A stretch of 43,542 bases of DNA from an uncultured Bacteroidota bacterium (GTDB taxonomy: Bacteria > Bacteroidota > Bacteroidia > Chitinophagales > Saprospiraceae). Every line of letters begins with the position of its first letter. Positions within the stretch are counted from its first letter, which is position 1. The stretch spans positions 1-43,542 of the forward strand of contig CAIZLM010000209.1 of the NCBI GenBank assembly GCA_903933805.1, read 5' to 3'. The notes under the pieces are model-generated. The model was given only the letters and a program-made list of their open reading frames with translations. It was not told where the DNA came from and ran no database searches. Below, one piece after another: positions 40,820 through 43,542 of this stretch. Made by a program: the position numbers and the translations under genes.

Positions 40820-42988
40820 ATGCGTTCCATCACTTGCCTCACGGCTGCTTCGCTGCTGCTTTTCAGCACTGTTTTCGCCCAGAAAACCTATACACCAGAC
40901 TGGGAATCGCTCGACAAGCGTGCCACGCCTGAATGGTGGACCGATGCAAAATTTGGAATTTTTATCCACTGGGGGGTGTATGCAGTGCCGGCTTTTACCA
41001 AAAAAGGAAATTATGCAGAGTGGTACCAAAATTCTCTTCATAACAACAACCACGATGGCCTCGTACAGGAATATCACGAGAAAAATTTCGGCCAACGTAC
41101 GTATTACGATCTCGCGGAAGATTTTCACGCCGAATTGTTTGAACCGGAAGAATGGGCCAAATTGTTTGAGGATGCCGGGGCCAAATATGTCGTCCTTACT
41201 TCCAAACACCACGATGGCTACTGTCTCTGGCCCAATGAACAGGCATCCCTTACCTGGGGCTTTCCCTGGAGCAGTGATGTAGTCGGCCCGAAACGCGACC
41301 TGGTGGGCGATTTGTTCAGTGCAATCAACAAAACCAGCGTGAAGCCCGGCCTGTATTTTTCGCTCTACGAGTGGTACAATCCCCTTTGGCAATTTGATAA
41401 AGAAAAATATGCCCGCGAACACGCGATACCCCAACTCCACGACTTGGTAAATAGGTACAGCCCATGGGTTGTTTGGGCCGATGGCGACTGGGATGCTACG
41501 CCAGACCAGTGGAAATCACCGGATTTTCTCGCTTGGTTGTACAACGACAGCCCTGTTCGCGACAGCGTTGTCGTGAACGACCGCTGGGGAAGTGGTGTTC
41601 GATTTAAACACGGCGGTATTTATACCCCTGAATATCAACCGGATATCGATTTTGAGAACCACGCTTGGGAGGAAAGTCGGGGCATGGGCCATTCTTACGG
41701 TTACAACCGCGCAGAAGATGCTTGGGATTACAACTCTTCTCAGTCCATGGTGCTTCACTTGGTCGACAAGGTGTCGCGCGGCGGTAATTTTCTCCTCGAC
41801 ATTGGCCCAGATGCCCACGGCAATATTCCGCCCATCATGCAGGACCGTTTATTGGACATAGGGAAGTGGCTCAGCATCAATGGAGAGGCCATTTACAACA
41901 CCCGCCGGTGGCGTACACCCAGCCAATGGGGCGAAGGTCGCCGCGATTGGAAACCTGAACTGACGGAAGGCTGGAAGACAGGAGGAGACGCCCTGCTGAA
42001 ACAAACAGTTGATCCTGAGCCGGGGTTTGCCGTAAAGGAACTTTTTTTCACATGGAACCCAAATAGCAATGCGGTATATGCGATTTTTCCACGTTGGCCG
42101 GACAATGGGAAATTGACCATAAATGGGTTGAAAATACCTTCCAGTGGCACAGAAACCACGTTATTGGCCACGGGTGAAAATCTTCAAACAGACAATGTGG
42201 ATGGCAATCTGGTGGTGACCCTGCCCGATTACAACCCCAACAACATCAAAAGCAACCACGCGTATGTTGTTAAAATTTCAGGCATTGGTGCGTTCACGGC
42301 CAAGCCAGAAATAGCGGTTACGTACGATCCAAAAACTGTAAAACCTTCAGTTTCCATTACTTGCAGTACAGCAGGAGCCGTCGTGCGCTACACCACCGAT
42401 GGCTCAGAGCCCACCGAAATTTCGCCCATATTTTCCGCAGCCTTTGTGCCAGTATCGGTTTGTACTGTCCGCGCCAAAGCCTTTAAGTCGGGTATATTGT
42501 CGAGCCATGAAATGGCCACCGATGTTGCGCGCTATGATTTAAAGCCAGCCATGGCTTTGTTGCGCGCACCCGAACCAGGCCTTAACCTGCAGGTCACCAG
42601 TGTAGAAGACAAATACACGGCTGAAAGTGTACAGAAGGGGGTGGTGCAAAAAAGGGAAGTGGTGACAGGTATTAAAATGGATCCTATTTGCGAAGGCAAA
42701 TGCGGTATGATTTGGAAGGGTTATCTGGACATTCCGGAAACAGGTGGATATCAATTTTACACAGAATCAGACGATGGCTCTACACTCCACCTCGACGGTG
42801 ATTTAGTTGTAAACAACGATGGGGAACACGGAATGGAAGAAAAATCGGGTATTGTCAACCTCCAAAAAGGATGGCACAGTATTAAAATCGTCTATTTTAA
42901 TTCCGGTGGCGGCGGTGGCATAAAAGTGCGTTATGCACCTCTTGGTACCGAAAAAAGTGATATTCCAAACGAGATGATGGGGCACTAA
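40820..42988 (+). CDS. GH29 alpha-L-fucosidase with CHB_HEX_C-like and PA14 domains
   Basis: The 722-residue protein has a signal peptide (MRSITCLTAASLLLFSTVFA), then GH29: KFGIFIHWGVYAVPAF, YVVLTSKHHDGYCLWPNEQA and WVVWADGDWDATPDQW, where Asp221 fits the GH29 nucleophile position. After the GH29 domain and its beta-sandwich (to about 500) come a CHB_HEX_C-like beta module (about 505-570, RYTTDGSEPTEISPIFSAAF) and a PA14 domain (about 580-715, GYLDIPETGGYQFYTESDDG). It removes fucose from glycans outside the cytoplasm. No SusC/SusD pair is adjacent, so this is not a classic polysaccharide utilisation locus. A perfect MITE lies just upstream. Confidence 0.93.
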   Translation: MRSITCLTAASLLLFSTVFAQKTYTPDWESLDKRATPEWWTDAKFGIFIHWGVYAVPAFTKKGNYAEWYQNSLHNNNHDGLVQEYHEKNFGQRTYYDLAEDFHAELFEPEEWAKLFEDAGAKYVVLTSKHHDGYCLWPNEQASLTWGFPWSSDVVGPKRDLVGDLFSAINKTSVKPGLYFSLYEWYNPLWQFDKEKYAREHAIPQLHDLVNRYSPWVVWADGDWDATPDQWKSPDFLAWLYNDSPVRDSVVVNDRWGSGVRFKHGGIYTPEYQPDIDFENHAWEESRGMGHSYGYNRAEDAWDYNSSQSMVLHLVDKVSRGGNFLLDIGPDAHGNIPPIMQDRLLDIGKWLSINGEAIYNTRRWRTPSQWGEGRRDWKPELTEGWKTGGDALLKQTVDPEPGFAVKELFFTWNPNSNAVYAIFPRWPDNGKLTINGLKIPSSGTETTLLATGENLQTDNVDGNLVVTLPDYNPNNIKSNHAYVVKISGIGAFTAKPEIAVTYDPKTVKPSVSITCSTAGAVVRYTTDGSEPTEISPIFSAAFVPVSVCTVRAKAFKSGILSSHEMATDVARYDLKPAMALLRAPEPGLNLQVTSVEDKYTAESVQKGVVQKREVVTGIKMDPICEGKCGMIWKGYLDIPETGGYQFYTESDDGSTLHLDGDLVVNNDGEHGMEEKSGIVNLQKGWHSIKIVYFNSGGGGGIKVRYAPLGTEKSDIPNEMMGH

Positions 42989-43005
42989 GACTGTTAAGAC
43001 CGTTT

Positions 43006-43542
43006 TTACCCTACATTCAGGGCCTTTCTGCGCGACCACCATTTTACCCCTTCGTACCAAATGACGCTCGCAAAACCAATGCTGCCACAAACGGTTAGCT
43101 GGTACGTACTCAGGGCTTCGAAATCGAAAAACCTTGCCAGCGGTTGAATGTATAACAGCGACCAGATGATGAGCAGGGTAGCGCCGATCATGAGGGGGAC
43201 TAGGTTGTTTTTGTATCGAATGGTGGTCAGGATGCTGTAGAAAAAAGAGCGGTTTACCAAGGTCAGGAAGATGTTGGCGGCAATGAGTACCGTGAACACC
43301 ATCGCCCTCGTGCGTGATTCGCTGAAGCCCTGACCTACTGCGTATTGGTACGCGAAAAGCGTGCCGGCTGTTATGGCCAGTCCCTGAACAATACTCGTGG
43401 TGAGTTCATGCCAGTTAAAAAAGGTGGCCGTAAATGGCCGAGGTTTTTGTGCCATGGTATTTTTTTCCATCGGTTCGTTTTCATAGATGATGGAGCAGGT
43501 GGGTCCCATGATCAACTCTAAAAAAATGATGTGTACCGGCGA
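43006..43542 (-). CDS. P-type cation ATPase, C-terminal part (runs off right edge)
   Basis: The frame is open to the window edge, where it reads SPVHIIFLELIMGPTCSI, the typical start of the C-terminal domain of calcium/cation P-type ATPases. Four to five membrane helices follow (TTSIVQGLAITAGTLFAYQY, MVFTVLIAANIFLTLVN, LMIGATLLIIWSLLY, LTVCGSIGFASVIWYEGVKWW). The ATPase core with DKTG lies outside the window, so the transported ion cannot be told. It converges on the fucosidase gene with an 17-bp gap between the stops. Confidence 0.9.
   Translation of the reverse strand, partial: SPVHIIFLELIMGPTCSIIYENEPMEKNTMAQKPRPFTATFFNWHELTTSIVQGLAITAGTLFAYQYAVGQGFSESRTRAMVFTVLIAANIFLTLVNRSFFYSILTTIRYKNNLVPLMIGATLLIIWSLLYIQPLARFFDFEALSTYQLTVCGSIGFASVIWYEGVKWWSRRKALNVG

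Noticed and set aside
43006-43515. A complete small membrane protein at the right edge
   Set aside because: The frame continues to the edge and the added residues (SPVHIIFLEL) are typical of P-type ATPases, so it is a C-terminal part.

Overview
This window is chromosomal DNA from a Bacteroidota bacterium, most likely of the Saprospiria/Saprospiraceae type. The evidence is a very large secreted protein that ends in a gliding-motility-type (T9SS type B) C-terminal domain and carries a choice-of-anchor L domain, DUF4252 genes beside an ECF sigma factor, a homodimeric AceE, and TAnnTTTG-type promoter boxes. The lineage call is inferred from gene content only. No rRNA, tRNA, CRISPR array, prophage or transposase gene was seen.

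Layout. 1-8.9 kb is mostly minus strand: a CotH-kinase/lamin-tail surface protein running off the left edge, a DUF4403 protein, WbqC and TraB/GumN proteins, a cytidylate-kinase-like NTPase, PPK2, a DUF58 protein and a SRPBCC protein. 8.9-16.5 kb is plus strand: hemW, an LptF/G permease, a glutaminyl-cyclase-like M28 enzyme, pyrB, dnaG and an outer-membrane barrel protein. 16.5-19.1 kb (minus) is a sigma factor, anti-sigma-like protein and two DUF4252 genes. 19.4-25.1 kb holds aceE, dnaN (minus) and an M16-fold protein without its zinc motif. 25.4-30.0 kb is the cell-shape cluster mreB-mreC-mreD-mrdA, followed by an FKBP lipoprotein (minus). 30.8-36.2 kb is a single 1793-residue T9SS-type secreted protein. 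36.4-43.5 kb holds prmA, a Tat-exported class V aminotransferase fold enzyme, a phospholipase-D-like protein, a c-type cytochrome lipoprotein, a multidomain GH29 alpha-L-fucosidase and the C-terminus of a P-type cation ATPase running off the right edge.

The most striking non-coding content is an interspersed family of small palindromic elements. About 14 near-complete copies, four fragments and two or three 12-bp relics occupy most of the larger intergenic spaces. Each full copy has 12-bp terminal inverted repeats (GTAACTGGTTAG), comes in two size classes (about 162 and about 78 bp), and many are flanked by an 8-bp direct repeat. Four pairs are perfect and four differ at one base, including the pair around one relic. 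This is the signature of a MITE. GTAA termini with 8-bp duplications match the IS66 transposase family, but no transposase is in the window. The elements hug gene 3' ends: three genes take their stop codon from the element's terminal repeat, and two more have stop codons overlapping the target duplication. Three sites look like collapsed elements in which only a fused 12-bp palindrome remains.
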